DNA of 64,000 nt from Chrysogorgia sp. JL179-B06 (Eukaryota; Cnidaria; Anthozoa; Scleralcyonacea; Chrysogorgiidae). The first letter of the stretch is position 1. Each line of letters opens with the position of its first letter. The notes under the pieces were generated by a model that worked only from the letters and a program-made list of their open reading frames with translations, searched no databases and was not told the DNA's origin. The translations under genes and the position numbers were made by a program. The stretch spans positions 5,676,001-5,740,000 of the forward strand of contig JAYKKM010000149.1 in NCBI GenBank assembly GCA_035772405.1, read 5' to 3'. Below are positions 55,166 through 64,000 of the stretch, in pieces.

Positions 55166-55455
55166 TTTTATAAAATAGTAAAGTGATTTCATTGGTTTAT
55201 TTTCACCGTGTTTCATTGGTTTAAAGGGTTAAGGGCTTTCAAGGTTTTTGAGAGAGGGTCATATTTTATTTTTAGAAAATCCCGATTCGGTCAAGGTCAT
55301 TAATGGAATGTGAAGTATTTTGTTATTAACATTCACGGTCAAGGTTAAATGTTGGATTTTTATTTTTAGACTAAAATACGTAGATGTGTAATATCATTTC
55401 ATAAAATATATTTATTTGTCTGTGTGAATTTGTGTTGTTATATAAATTTTTTGGG

Positions 55456-55463
55456 TATAAAAG
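55456..55463 (+). promoter_or_regulatory. TATA box of the 55502 gene
   Basis: TATAAAAG, 46 bases before the ATG; predicted start near 55486. Confidence 0.6.
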
Positions 55464-55501
55464 AGAGATACTAAACGTTAAACATCAGTATTTTTGAAAA
55501 T

Positions 55502-55933
55502 ATGTATTCGCCAAAGCGAAAGACTTGGACTTTTGGTTGTCATACTAAACAACACGGTGTTCAAATGCTTATTGCAGCGCGAACTATTGGTACATCGTTG
55601 TGTGTCTTCAACCTGGAAGAAATATCGACCTTTGAACGTAGTTGCCCCACTGAAAATAGTCGTGGATATCTTCAAGGGAAGGTTATTTTTAAAGATCCGT
55701 GTTATGAAGATAATGTGTGGAAATGGCTTTTAACACCCGCAGAAATTTGTAGATCATTTATCGGCGATATATATCACTACGAGGGTCGCACTTATGATCC
55801 TTCAACGCTAATTCAATATGGACGGCGACGTGCTTTAACAGGGAAATGTTGGGATGAGGATAGATGCTGTAAATTAGCAGAGTATAAGCATCTGCGTTAT
55901 TATTCCCGAAAAAAAGACTCAAACAACAATTGA
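55502..55933 (+). CDS. Unrecognised Cys-rich protein, 143 aa
   Basis: I do not recognise the family. The protein starts MYSPKRKTWTFGCHTKQHG and continues with a block ENSRGYLQGKVIF, faintly like the 'HLQGY..F' strand of HUH Rep endonucleases, then WKWLLTPAEICRSF. A Cys-rich end (GKCWDEDRCCKLAEY) is followed by a basic tail, RYYSRKKDSNNN. The resemblance to Rep is too weak to claim because the HUH histidines are missing. Well supported as a gene by its own TATA box and coding composition. Confidence 0.55.
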   Translation: MYSPKRKTWTFGCHTKQHGVQMLIAARTIGTSLCVFNLEEISTFERSCPTENSRGYLQGKVIFKDPCYEDNVWKWLLTPAEICRSFIGDIYHYEGRTYDPSTLIQYGRRRALTGKCWDEDRCCKLAEYKHLRYYSRKKDSNNN

Positions 55934-56009
55934 TAGAATAAAAAGACAAATAGTATTTAAAATGATAGGATATTTTTTGTACAAAGGGTTTTTTATTAAA
56001 AAATGTTTT

Positions 56010-56240
56010 TTATTGTCCAAGTGTTTTTCTTTTTTTTTCTTCAACGACATCGTCCAGACATTGGTGCATCAACGCACCCCATGCATCTATTTCTTTGGCT
56101 CTCTTTCGTTTGTCGGCCCTTGTTAGCGGTGGTGCTTGCGGTTCGGTGTCGTCTCTTGGTCGGTCTTTCATGAGGAACACACAAAAGTTGCCTCCATCGT
56201 AATATCCCCGCACATCTTTTAGCTGTATTTCCCGATCCAT
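56010..56240 (-). CDS. Hypothetical protein, 76 aa
   Basis: Not recognised. MDREIQLKDVRGYYDGGNF is followed by a charged middle with a basic patch, RADKRKRAKEID (about 41-52), and DDVVEEKKRKTLGQ at the end. A TATA-like AAATATAAAAACCC lies at about 56323-56336 on the minus strand, some 85 bases upstream. Its composition is GC-richer than its neighbours. Confidence 0.45.
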   Translation of the reverse strand: MDREIQLKDVRGYYDGGNFCVFLMKDRPRDDTEPQAPPLTRADKRKRAKEIDAWGALMHQCLDDVVEEKKRKTLGQ

Positions 56241-56360
56241 CTTGGTATTTCTTTCTTGGTGTTACGGGTATAACCTTCCTCTATGGGATATGATTGCTTT
56301 TGAGAGGTGTAGTCCTTGGGTTGGGTTTTTATATTTGTTTATAGGGTGGGTATAATTATT

Positions 56361-56517
56361 TTAACCAATGAGCTTTCACGAGTTTAAAATCTACCCAATT
56401 ATATTTGTTGAAATTGTTTGATTGACAGTTGTTGAATTATTTAACCAATCAGCTTTCAATAGCTTAAAATCTAACCAATCATATTTGTTGAAATTGTTTG
56501 ATTGACGGGTTGTTGAA
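56361..56517. repeat. 80-bp tandem repeat with CCAAT boxes
   Basis: TTAACCAAT(G/C)AGCTTTCA(C/A)... at 56361 recurs at 56441, and ATATTTGTTGAAATTGTTTGATTGAC at 56401 recurs at 56481 (offset 80). Each unit has two CCAAT-type boxes, and another follows at about 56552. It lies between divergent genes (56240 leftward, 56634 rightward), so an enhancer-like role is plausible. Confidence 0.75.
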
Positions 56518-56595
56518 CACCAATTACAACTTAATACTATTAACCAATCGACAAATTTTGAATAAATGATATAGTTTTATTAGAGGGAAAAATAG

Positions 56596-56603
56596 TATAA
56601 ATA
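56596..56603 (+). promoter_or_regulatory. TATA box of the 56634 gene
   Basis: TATAAATA, 38 bases before the ATG at 56634. Confidence 0.6.
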
Positions 56604-56633
56604 TTCGGATAAAAACATTTTAAAAATTTAGTT

Positions 56634-57269
56634 ATGAGTTTATACGATGAGTTAACGAGTTTGGATTGTCCCTATAATTCTATTAAAGATAATTCTTTTT
56701 TAAAAGAATCAGCGAACCAGTATTTGAAAAAAATTACACATGTGATTGACTGTGAAGCTTTTTATTTAAATCGTCGATGGATTTATCGGGAGGTATCGGT
56801 GATTTGTTTAGAAAATGGATATTTTGAATCTTTCCAATGCTACGATTCATCATTACCTGATTTTAAAGATTTGAATTATTTGGAAAGAAAAACTATTATT
56901 TGTCAGAAACGTTTACATGGATTGTATTATGTGAATAAAAAACAACGCAACTTTGTGGATCAAAAAGAAATGGTTGATCGTCTGAAATTGATTTATGGAT
57001 CGCCCTCTTATGTTTTGGGATATAAAGGTGGAACTTTGGAATCTATATTATGTGCAAAACTTAAGTTATCATGTGTCAATTTGGAACATTTTAATATTGA
57101 AAAATATTCTACATTAATTGAAAAGTATAATATTAAAGAAAAGTGCTGTAAATATCATGAATCACAGAATCATCATTGTTCGTTGTATGAAATAATTTTG
57201 TTTAGTGTTCAAATTATGGAAAAAATAAATAGAGTAGGGAAACAACAATATTTTTTAGCCACTCTATAA
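56634..57269 (+). CDS. RNase H-fold exonuclease-like protein, 211 aa
   Basis: HVIDCEAFYLNRRWIYREVS (about 36-55) looks like the first strand of a DEDD-type exonuclease (D-x-E). It is followed by GYKGGTLES (about 128-136) and, near the C-terminus, CCKYHESQNHHCSLYEIIL (about 176-194), a CxxH...HC pattern. Proteins with this layout accompany Polinton/Maverick-related sequences in invertebrates. Exonuclease activity is inference; I cannot identify all four acidic residues. It carries its own TATA box and is followed 38 bases later by another gene on the same strand. Confidence 0.5.
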   Translation: MSLYDELTSLDCPYNSIKDNSFLKESANQYLKKITHVIDCEAFYLNRRWIYREVSVICLENGYFESFQCYDSSLPDFKDLNYLERKTIICQKRLHGLYYVNKKQRNFVDQKEMVDRLKLIYGSPSYVLGYKGGTLESILCAKLKLSCVNLEHFNIEKYSTLIEKYNIKEKCCKYHESQNHHCSLYEIILFSVQIMEKINRVGKQQYFLATL

Positions 57270-57307
57270 AAGTTTGAAACATTGAACATTAATGTAGTGT
57301 TTTAAGA

Positions 57308-57895
57308 ATGGATGTATTGGTTGGTCAAATGGATCCCACAAGATATACTGATGGGTATTTTACATGTAGATATATTTGGGATTTTATCGACAGTTTTAGT
57401 TCGAATGAAGATGGACTTGAAGCGTACCATGTAGTATTGAAGATTTCAGATACCTATGATTCTATTATTTACAAGATTAAAATATATTTTTATTTGAAAG
57501 AAGAAACCGATGGGGGATGTTTTTTTGTAATTCAGCTGTTTCAAGATAAAGAAAAAAGAATTGTTCCTGATTGTATATTGAAACATTTTCAATGTTTATT
57601 TTCAACGTATATGGAACATAATTTACTAAACTTCTGTTTTCCTTATTCTAAAGAAACAATTAACGTTTGGTTAAATGACAATTTTCCTGAACAATTTCAT
57701 TGTTATGATAATCTTACTTCTTATTTTATTTTTTGTATATTTAATGATTATTTATACTGGAGACAAAGACCCATTAATTGTGTAGAAATTGCTTGTACAA
57801 TACGTAGTTTTTATTTGACAGCAATGACAAATTTTAACATTCTTAATAATGAAAAATTCACCCTTAAACGTTGTGAATTGGTTGATGTAAAATAA
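57308..57895 (+). CDS. Unrecognised protein, 195 aa
   Basis: No family recognised. Aromatic- and Asp-rich, with TDGYFTCRYIWDFIDSFSS near the N-terminus and alternating hydrophobic strands (IYKIKIYFYLKEE, GGCFFVIQLFQD), suggesting a beta-rich globular protein. CVEIACTIRSFYLTAMTNF is near the C-terminus. It lies 38 bases after the exonuclease-like gene and may share its transcript; an AATAAATATT signal follows the stop. Confidence 0.5.
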   Translation: MDVLVGQMDPTRYTDGYFTCRYIWDFIDSFSSNEDGLEAYHVVLKISDTYDSIIYKIKIYFYLKEETDGGCFFVIQLFQDKEKRIVPDCILKHFQCLFSTYMEHNLLNFCFPYSKETINVWLNDNFPEQFHCYDNLTSYFIFCIFNDYLYWRQRPINCVEIACTIRSFYLTAMTNFNILNNEKFTLKRCELVDVK

Positions 57896-57967
57896 AAAAA
57901 TGGAATAATAAATATTTGTGGTGCCAAAAAAGAACAGATAAAGAATATTTTTATTTAGTTTTTAATA

Positions 57968-58239
57968 TTAATACATTCTTATTTTTTCTAAATATCCACC
58001 ATATGTACGATGTCGTGGTTGTACTATTCCTCCTTTTTGAGTTTTATTTTTTAGTGTTTTTAAGATTCCAACACCTTTATTAATTTCGTTGATGATATTT
58101 TTACCTAACGCATTAGTTATTTTAATACCCCCACGTTGTTTTTTAGTTCCTCTAAATCCACCACCTCTTTGTTTTTTTTTTGCCTTTAAATCCTTTACCT
58201 AATAATTTTACATATCTTCTACATTTCCTACACCCCATG
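57968..58239 (-). pseudogene. Basic Gly/Lys/Arg-rich small protein, frame broken in a homopolymer
   Basis: From the ATG at 58239 the minus strand reads MGCRKCRRYVKLLGKGFKGK and then meets a run of nine A (complement of 58171-58179). In the starting frame a stop follows soon. In the shifted frame it reads on as RGGGFRGTKKQRGGIKITNA... to YGGYLEKIRMY and a stop at 57968. The composition (Gly/Lys/Arg with RGG, ending in YGGYLE) recalls small core or DNA-condensing proteins such as adenovirus pX. The break in an A9 run is the typical place for a sequencing error, so the gene may be intact in reality. It lies 2 bases after the SET gene's stop. Confidence 0.45.
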
Positions 58240-58241
58240 AT

Positions 58242-58805
58242 TTATCGTTTTTTTCTTTTCCAATAGTTCGCTCCATAATCAGCAAAAATTTCTTCATGGG
58301 GTTTTATACGTTTTGAACTTTCTAAAAAGTATTTATTATTATTTTTTGTATAAGTAAAATAGGAATTATTTTTATATTTTGATCCTCTTTTTCCATTATT
58401 TGCAAAACGAGCTGCAGAATAAGTACTTAAATCAGAATCCAAACAATTGTTGGGTGTATCACAAATACTATAGTTGGCGTTTACATCTACACCGTATTTT
58501 CGATTTAATTCTGTTTGATTTGTTTTACGACCTGTGTATTGGATTATTGGTTTTTTTGGATTAAATCGATTTTTCCACGCGAACAATCCCTTTCCAGCAT
58601 TTGGAATATTTGATTTTTTCACACGTAAGTTATCTTCTTTAGCTAAATGGATCCAACATTTTGGGGTATGAGCGGTACGTTTACGACATCTTATTATCTT
58701 TACAGTATTACTTTTACATTGAAGAACATCCCGTATACTTTGTGATTTATTAACACGCCGTGAGGTATTATTTCGTTTTCTTATCGCTAATTTCGTTCTA
58801 ACCAT
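58242..58805 (-). CDS. SET-domain protein (putative histone lysine methyltransferase), 187 aa
   Basis: The SET fold is recognisable across the C-terminal two thirds. In the 195-residue numbering from an alternative ATG at 58829, the S-adenosylmethionine-binding GxG strand AGKGLFAW is at 78-85, IIQYTGRK at 95-102, the position of the canonical RFxNHS pseudoknot reads ARFANNG at 140-146, and HEEIFADYGANYW at 178-190 carries the catalytic-tyrosine region. There is no post-SET Cys cluster; an N-terminal basic stretch (RKRNNTSRRVNK) could bind DNA. The compact size resembles viral SET proteins. It would methylate lysines, perhaps on host histones at viral chromatin; NHS is changed to NNG, so activity is uncertain. 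The ATG at 58805 overlaps the upstream gene by only 8 bases and is preferred. Confidence 0.75.
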   Translation of the reverse strand: MVRTKLAIRKRNNTSRRVNKSQSIRDVLQCKSNTVKIIRCRKRTAHTPKCWIHLAKEDNLRVKKSNIPNAGKGLFAWKNRFNPKKPIIQYTGRKTNQTELNRKYGVDVNANYSICDTPNNCLDSDLSTYSAARFANNGKRGSKYKNNSYFTYTKNNNKYFLESSKRIKPHEEIFADYGANYWKRKKR

Positions 58806-59118
58806 AATTAAATATTGTTTTAATTCCAAGATAGGTCGTATTATTTTTTTTAATAAAATTTATAATACACTCAATTTTATATATAATAGATGATGATAAT
58901 TGATATATATTTTTTTTTAAATCTTCTAATCTTTCTTGTATTACTAAATAATTAATATAAATGATTTCCTCATTATCTTCTGTAAAATTTAATAGACATT
59001 CACGAAATATTTCAGGTGAAAATAAAACACAAGCATCATTATCTAAAACTTCATAGGCTATATAAGGTTCGTTATTTTTATTTTGTAAATAAATTTCTAT
59101 ATGTATAGTTTCACACAT
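58798..59118 (-). CDS. Hypothetical protein, 106 aa
   Basis: Not recognised. Acidic N-terminal half (MCETIHIEIYLQNKNNEPYI), then a helical part with EEIIYINYLVIQERLEDLKK and IIYKIECIINFIKK. First gene of the leftward cluster 59118-57968; its 3' end overlaps the start of the SET gene by a few bases, suggesting one transcript. Divergent from the 59133 ORF with only 14 bases between. Confidence 0.5.
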   Translation of the reverse strand: MCETIHIEIYLQNKNNEPYIAYEVLDNDACVLFSPEIFRECLLNFTEDNEEIIYINYLVIQERLEDLKKNIYQLSSSIIYKIECIINFIKKNNTTYLGIKTIFNYG

Positions 59119-59132
59119 TTTTTTTAGAAAAA

Positions 59133-59327
59133 ATGGGTAATTGGATGGGTGCTGGAGATAAGCCCTTGGTGACGTTTACCTGTATTAGTGTAAAAGAGGC
59201 AGATCATATTAATATAGGGGATCTTGTTGATGGAGAGGAAAACCCAAAAAATAAAAAAACCTCCTGTTTTACTTGTTTTAGAAGAAGAAAAGAACAAAAT
59301 CATGGAGAACCAACAGAAGAAATTTAA
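59133..59327 (+). CDS. Possible small N-myristoylated-type protein, 64 aa
   Basis: It starts MGNWMGAGDK, matching the G2 requirement for N-myristoylation, and ends with CFTCFRRRKEQ, a possible palmitoylated basic membrane patch. It overlaps the polymerase start at 59302 in another frame. Its short length and overlap make it uncertain, but the start lies right at the divergent junction with the 106-aa gene. Confidence 0.35.
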   Translation: MGNWMGAGDKPLVTFTCISVKEADHINIGDLVDGEENPKNKKTSCFTCFRRRKEQNHGEPTEEI

Positions 59328-62300
59328 ATATAATAACAAAGAAATTGAACGTTTAGTAAGTTTGTTTGAAAGTGAAAAGAAAAAAAAAATCCCTCAAACA
59401 AATGAGGATAATATTATTAGTGTTGAGAAAATTAATGAAAAAGAAAATGAAAAATTTAAAGTGACCGAACAAACTTTTTCAATTTCTATTGCTCGTAAAT
59501 CGGGTGTTAATTTTATAGCTTTTATACAATCGTTGACGTTACTTTTTACTTATTTGATTAATTATGCACGTACAAGTGTAACCAATAATGATGACTATGT
59601 GCGATTTATCTTTAGTCATGCTCCTAAGAGGTTTTTCTCTACAGCTGTAATGAAATTAAGTGATGTTAATGTAAAATATTTTTTAAATATTTTTGAAAAA
59701 CATATGCAAAGTAATCAAGAAATGATAGCGAACGGGTGGAAAAGTACTGTAGTTATTCAAACTTTTCCATCGGGATTATCAGCTAATAATTTATCAAGTA
59801 ACAAAAAAAAAATCCTTTAATTAGAAGAAAACAAATTTACAATAGATTAAATAAAGCAAATGAAAATGATAGTGGTGGGGGTAAAGTAAATAAATCTATA
59901 ACAAAATATGATCGTAAATTTCGCACTGGAGTTTTTTATATTATCAGTACTAAGTTAACGCAAGCAATTAAAAATTGTTGTTTTTGCATTATCTATTTTA
60001 GTAGGTCTATCGTATTTGTATAAAGATCATAGGTATGGGGCAATGACTAAACACCCTAGTAAAAGTATTGATGAATTATTTAGTATTGAAGAAATTCGTG
60101 ATGTGTATAAAAAATCGGGTATACCCGAGGGTGAGGAAGTTAAAGATAAACAATTTTCGATTGTGTACGAAAAATTTCTTAATGCCCAAGGTGTTGATTT
60201 GGTGGTGTATTCAGATCTCGATTTAGATAATATCATTTATGATTCACGTACAGATTCTGAAGGAAATCTTATTAAATTAACTAATAATATAGTATGTTTA
60301 TGGTTAAATAATAAGCATTATGATGTTGTTTTAAATATGAAGGAATTTTCTAAAATACAACCCAGTAAATTTTGTATTAAATGTATGAGTTATTTTTCAA
60401 AAGGGGAATTTATTGATTCACACGTGTGTCGAACTAATTTAACCTGTCAAAAATGTTATAAAAATAATTTATGCCCTAAAGATACAACAAAGATTCAATG
60501 TTCAAATTGTAAAATATTGTTTTATAATCAAACATGTTATTTAAATCATTTAACTCATAAAATTTTTAAACCTGCACAACAAAATTATTCACGTTTAACT
60601 CCTTGTCAATATATGTTTTTTTGTGAACCATGTTATAAAATATGTTCTAGATTTTCTTTTATTCAACGTGATAAAAGTGTAAAACATGATTGTTCTAAAA
60701 TATTTTGTTATCATTGTAATAGTTATCAGAAACAACCGCATTATTGTTTTATGAAAACAATATCTATTCCCAAAAATAAAAAACAACCACCGACATTATT
60801 TTTTTTCGATTTTGAAACAAAAGTAGATGACAATAAAATGTTAGTTTCCTTTTTATTGTATAGTACAAAAAGTATGCATGCAGTGTCAAGATATCCCTTT
60901 TAAAAAACAACAAATTCCGTTAATAACACAATCGTGTTTTATTGATGAAAATATTGAAGCTGTTAGTTGTTGCGGATATAGACAATTTCTTTTTGATAAT
61001 AATAATAGCTCTGTTGTTGAAGATTTATGTAGTTTTATATTGGAACAAGAAGATTCTGTTTGGATTGCACATAATGGCGCGAGATTTGATACAATTTTTA
61101 TTTTTAAATATTTATTAGAAAAATTAAAAATTATTCCAAAAACTATTATGAATGGTACTAAAATAATGAGTTTAGAAATATGCGAAAAGAATATTCTATT
61201 TTTAGATAGTTATTTTTTTTTAACGATGCCCTTATCAGCTATTCCTAAATGTATGGGTCTTCTCGAAGATGAAAAAGGTTTTCACCCCTATAAATTTACT
61301 GATTTAACGTATAGAGGGGATATGGTTGATAGGGAATATTTTGATATAGATAATATGAGTGATAAAGATAAATTTGAAAATGGTATAATGCAAAAGAAAA
61401 AAATATATATATTTTTCGCGATGAAATATATTATTATTGTTGTGAGGATGTGAATATTTTAAGAAAAGGGTGTGTAAAATTTTCATCTATGATAAATTCG
61501 ATTGCTTGTGTAGCACCTTTTTATGAAAAAAATGGTATGACTATTGCAAGTTTGGCATTAAAAATATTTCGACAAAACTTTTTAAAAGAAAAATGTGTGG
61601 GGATAATTCCTGCAGGAGGTTATCGTTGCAATGTAAATCAAAGTTTAATTGCGATTTGTTGGTTGTATGAAATTAATAAATATTTATCAGGGCGATTAGA
61701 ATATAAGGGTTCTGCTCAAGGAGAAAAAAAAATATTAGGACGGTTTGTTGACGGATTTTATGATAATACAGTTTATCAATTTCATGGATGTTTTTTTCAC
61801 GGGTGTTCTCGTTGTTTTGAAAAATATGAAATGAATACTTTAGTGAATGAAAAATTTGGAACATTATACTCGAAAACTCAACGTTTTACAAATGAATTGC
61901 TAAATGCAGGATATAAAGTTGTTGAAAAATGGGAATGTGATTTTTTAAATGAAAAAAAATATAGTGGTAGTGATATTATTGAATTGAAACAAAAATTTTT
62001 TGGATATACAATATTAACTCCCCATGATGCATTATATGGGGGGCGAACTTCTTCTATATGTTTATTTAGAGAAATAGAACAAAATGAACAAATCTATTAT
62101 GTAGACTTTACATCGCTATATCCCTTTGTTCAAAAAAAATTTGTTTTCCCGGTGGGGCATCCTAAAATTTTCGTTAATGAAGAGTGTGTGAATATAAATA
62201 TAAAGGATATTTTCGGTTTGATTAAATGTCGTATATCACCCCCCAAAAATCTTTTTTTTGGTGTTTTACCCGTTAGAGTAGCTGGAAAATTATTATTTCC

Positions 62301-63382
62301 TTTATGTAATCAATGTGCTAAATGATAAATGTGATAAATGTATACATAATGAAAACGATCGCTGTTTACAGGGGACATGGTGTAGTGTTGAAATTAATAA
62401 AGCTATTGATAAGGGATATATAATAATCCAAATCTATGAAATATATCATTATGATCGGCAAAAAAAACTCTTTGTTGCTTATGTAAACGATTTTTTAAAA
62501 CTAAAACAAGAGGCTTCGGGATTACCTACTGAATGTTTTAATAGTGATGGTAGTAAAAATAAAACTAAAATCAAACAGTATTGTCAAGATTATTTGAATC
62601 ATGAACATATTAGTTTAGATAAAGACAAAATAGAAAAAAATCCCGGTTTAAGGACTATTGCGAAAACATTATTAAATTCCTTGTGGGGTAAATTTGCACA
62701 AAATGAAAATAACACGCAAGTTGCTTTTTTAAATGATTATGAGGAATTATTAGTTTTAGCTAACGATAGGAGTTAAAAATTAACGAGTTTAGATTTTATT
62801 AATGATACTCTTTTACGATGCACATATGAAAATGTAGATAAAGCTACAGTATCTTTAAAAATGGGTAATATTGTTATCGCATGTTTTGTTACAGCTTATG
62901 CTCGGCTACAGTTATATGATGTAATTGAAAAATTAGGAAAACATATTTTATATTTTGATACCGATTCGATTATTTATGTGAGTGATGAAAATACTTGTTC
63001 GATTAAAACCGGTAATTATTTAGGAGAATTAACCAACGAATTAAAAGAAAATGAATGGATTACTCGATTTTGTTCAACAGGTCCTAAATGTTATTCTTAT
63101 ATTACGAATTTAAACGAAGAAGTAGTGCATGTAAAAGGATTTTCTTTAAAAAATAAAGCGAAAGATATCCTAAATTTTAAAACATTAAATAAATGCGTTG
63201 TAGATAAAGATCAAATCATTACAATTAGATATGAAAATAAAATATGTAAAGATAAATTAAATAATATTTTTATTAATACTGAAATTAAAAAATTTTCATT
63301 TACTTTTAATAAACGTATTGTTAAAGATAATTTTACTACACTCCCTTACGGATATTTAGAAGAAGAAGAAATGGACACATAG
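59302..63382 (+). pseudogene. Protein-primed family B DNA polymerase (Polinton type), broken
   Basis: One gene of about 4.08 kb. The N-terminal region includes DDYVRFIFSHAPKRFF and a Cys-rich part. Exo I DFE is at 60808-60816, Exo II AHNGARFD at 61067-61090, and the insert FHGCFFHGC typical of Polinton polymerases at 61780-61806. Motif A DFTSLYP is at 62104-62124, motif B KTLLNSLWG at 62663-62689, and motif C YFDTDS at 62951-62968. All catalytic motifs survive, but the frame changes near 59811 (A-run), about 59960-59975, about 60848, about 61400-61420 and about 62318, and an in-frame TAA lies at 62774-62776. Several shifts fall in A- or T-runs. Either a decaying copy or homopolymer errors. 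The start ATG at 59302 is an estimate. Without it the element cannot replicate itself. Confidence 0.85.
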
Positions 63383-63392
63383 ACGCGTTTTT

Positions 63393-63920
63393 TTAACATT
63401 TTTTTTTAATTAATGTTTGTGTTTTCTCAAAAAATAAAAATTCCTCCCCCCCGGTATCAACATAGTTCCATATTTTGTATTTGGCCTCGTCATTTTCATC
63501 TTCGCTCTCACTAAAGCCATAATCGTCTATAATTTTATGTATATTCCCATTGTTATTATCGGGAGGGTTAAATACCCCCTCCCATAACTTCTCTTCCTCG
63601 TCTTTCATTTGGTTGTCACGGGGTTCGCCATTAGCGTCTTCATCATTATCATCATCATCATCCGTGTCTTCATCGTCATCATTGTCTTCTTTATCGCTGT
63701 CACTGTCTTCTTTATCGCTGTCACTGTCTTCTTTATCGCTGTCACTGTCTTCTTTATCGCTGTCACTGTCATCACTGTCTTCATGGGGTTCTTCCTGCAT
63801 TACCAGAGCCACGTCTTCAACGTGATCCGTTATGGGGTGAAAAAATAGTTCTGGGTCGAACTCGTCAAAGTCCCATACGATTTCTCCCCCATCCTCCTTT
63901 TTCCATACAATCTGTTCCAT
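63393..63920 (-). CDS. Acidic repeat protein, 175 aa
   Basis: The N-terminus (MEQIVWKKEDGGEIVWDFDE) precedes four tandem copies of the heptad DSDSDKE (about 49-76), then D/E-only sequence, and a conserved-looking C-terminus with EEFLFFEKTQTLIKKKC. The repeat is encoded by a 21-base unit. Extreme acidity suggests a histone- or DNA-mimicking or core-associated role, by composition only. It is convergent with the polymerase gene, 10 bases apart, and is the last gene in the window; shadow Ser/Leu-rich ORFs on the plus strand are ignored. Confidence 0.55.
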   Translation of the reverse strand: MEQIVWKKEDGGEIVWDFDEFDPELFFHPITDHVEDVALVMQEEPHEDSDDSDSDKEDSDSDKEDSDSDKEDSDSDKEDNDDDEDTDDDDDNDEDANGEPRDNQMKDEEEKLWEGVFNPPDNNNGNIHKIIDDYGFSESEDENDEAKYKIWNYVDTGGEEFLFFEKTQTLIKKKC

Positions 63921-64000
63921 TCTTCTTCTGTTTGCTTTTGGTTTCTTTTCAGGGTGCTTCTTCTCGTCTGTTGATCGGTTTTAGTTTTTTACTGTATCGC

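Larger units (their letters stand above)
55124..55501. other. Divergent promoter region
   Basis: It separates the leftward Pro-rich gene from the rightward 55502 gene. Apart from the two TATA boxes it contains two copies of TTTCA(C/T)TGGTTTA (about 55188 and 55210) and two of GGTCAAGGT(C/T)A (about 55287 and 55340). Confidence 0.6.

Noticed and set aside
55502..55933. HUH/CRESS Rep endonuclease
   Set aside because: One strand (YLQGKVIF) is reminiscent, but the histidine pair and the catalytic Tyr motif are missing.
39182..63920. A single 25-kb virus covering both gene clusters
   Set aside because: Base composition, codon choice, promoter layout and splicing differ sharply, and MITEs and foldback repeats separate the clusters at 50.15-50.71 kb.

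Overview
This window looks like repeat-dense DNA from an animal genome, probably a cnidarian. It contains fragments of Gypsy, Penelope-like and CR1/L2-like retroelements, hAT, Tc1/mariner and Harbinger-type non-autonomous elements, many foldback MITEs, two hammerhead-ribozyme repeats and long (TA)n tracts. I see no convincing host protein-coding gene. The host assignment is inference from this repeat mix, not from a marker gene.

Region by region. 1-9.4 kb holds a tRNA-derived SINE tail, a family with Tc1/mariner-like ends, a 200-bp tandem array and TA microsatellites. 10.265-12.755 kb is a complete non-autonomous hAT-like element with a perfect 8-bp target duplication. 13-15.4 kb is repeats, including a poly-C tract and a roughly 110-bp array. 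15.7-17.7 kb has a Penelope-like GIY-YIG fragment and a decayed non-LTR retrotransposon. 17.8-26.2 kb has an LTR-like repeat in inverted copies and two Gypsy-type elements in opposite orientation, one apparently inserted in the other. Between them is a tandem repeat carrying a minus-strand hammerhead ribozyme. 27.5-28.1 kb is a non-LTR reverse transcriptase tail. 29.311-31.830 kb is a 2.5-kb foldback element with a perfect 6-bp target duplication; its right arm is invaded by TA tracts, a perfect 125-bp palindrome and a second hammerhead ribozyme. 36.9-37.9 kb is a 59/64-bp satellite.

39.18-50.16 kb is a compact Polinton/Maverick-like virus-derived element. It encodes a packaging ATPase, a double-jelly-roll-type major capsid protein (frameshifted), a two-segment membrane protein, a chromodomain retroviral-type integrase, a probable jelly-roll minor capsid protein, a large membrane-anchored protein, a fibre-like protein, a small two-helix membrane protein and a BRO-N/VRR-NUC/zinc-finger protein. 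No DNA polymerase is present. Most genes carry the same short TATAGTATA-like motif a few bases before the start codon. A near-perfect 751-bp tandem duplication has made a chimeric ORF, and related foldback repeats lie at both ends.

About 51.1-64 kb is a second, much more AT-rich virus-like element with a different gene set and different promoters (ordinary TATA boxes 30-90 bp upstream, and an apparent intron). It encodes a protein-primed-type family B DNA polymerase broken by several frameshifts and one stop, a SET-domain methyltransferase, a basic Gly/Lys-rich protein, an exonuclease-like protein and several unrecognised proteins. It also has a candidate structured non-coding RNA. It runs to or beyond the window end, so capsid genes could lie outside. 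The two elements complement each other (virion and integration genes versus replication genes), but base composition and promoter style argue that they are separate insertions.
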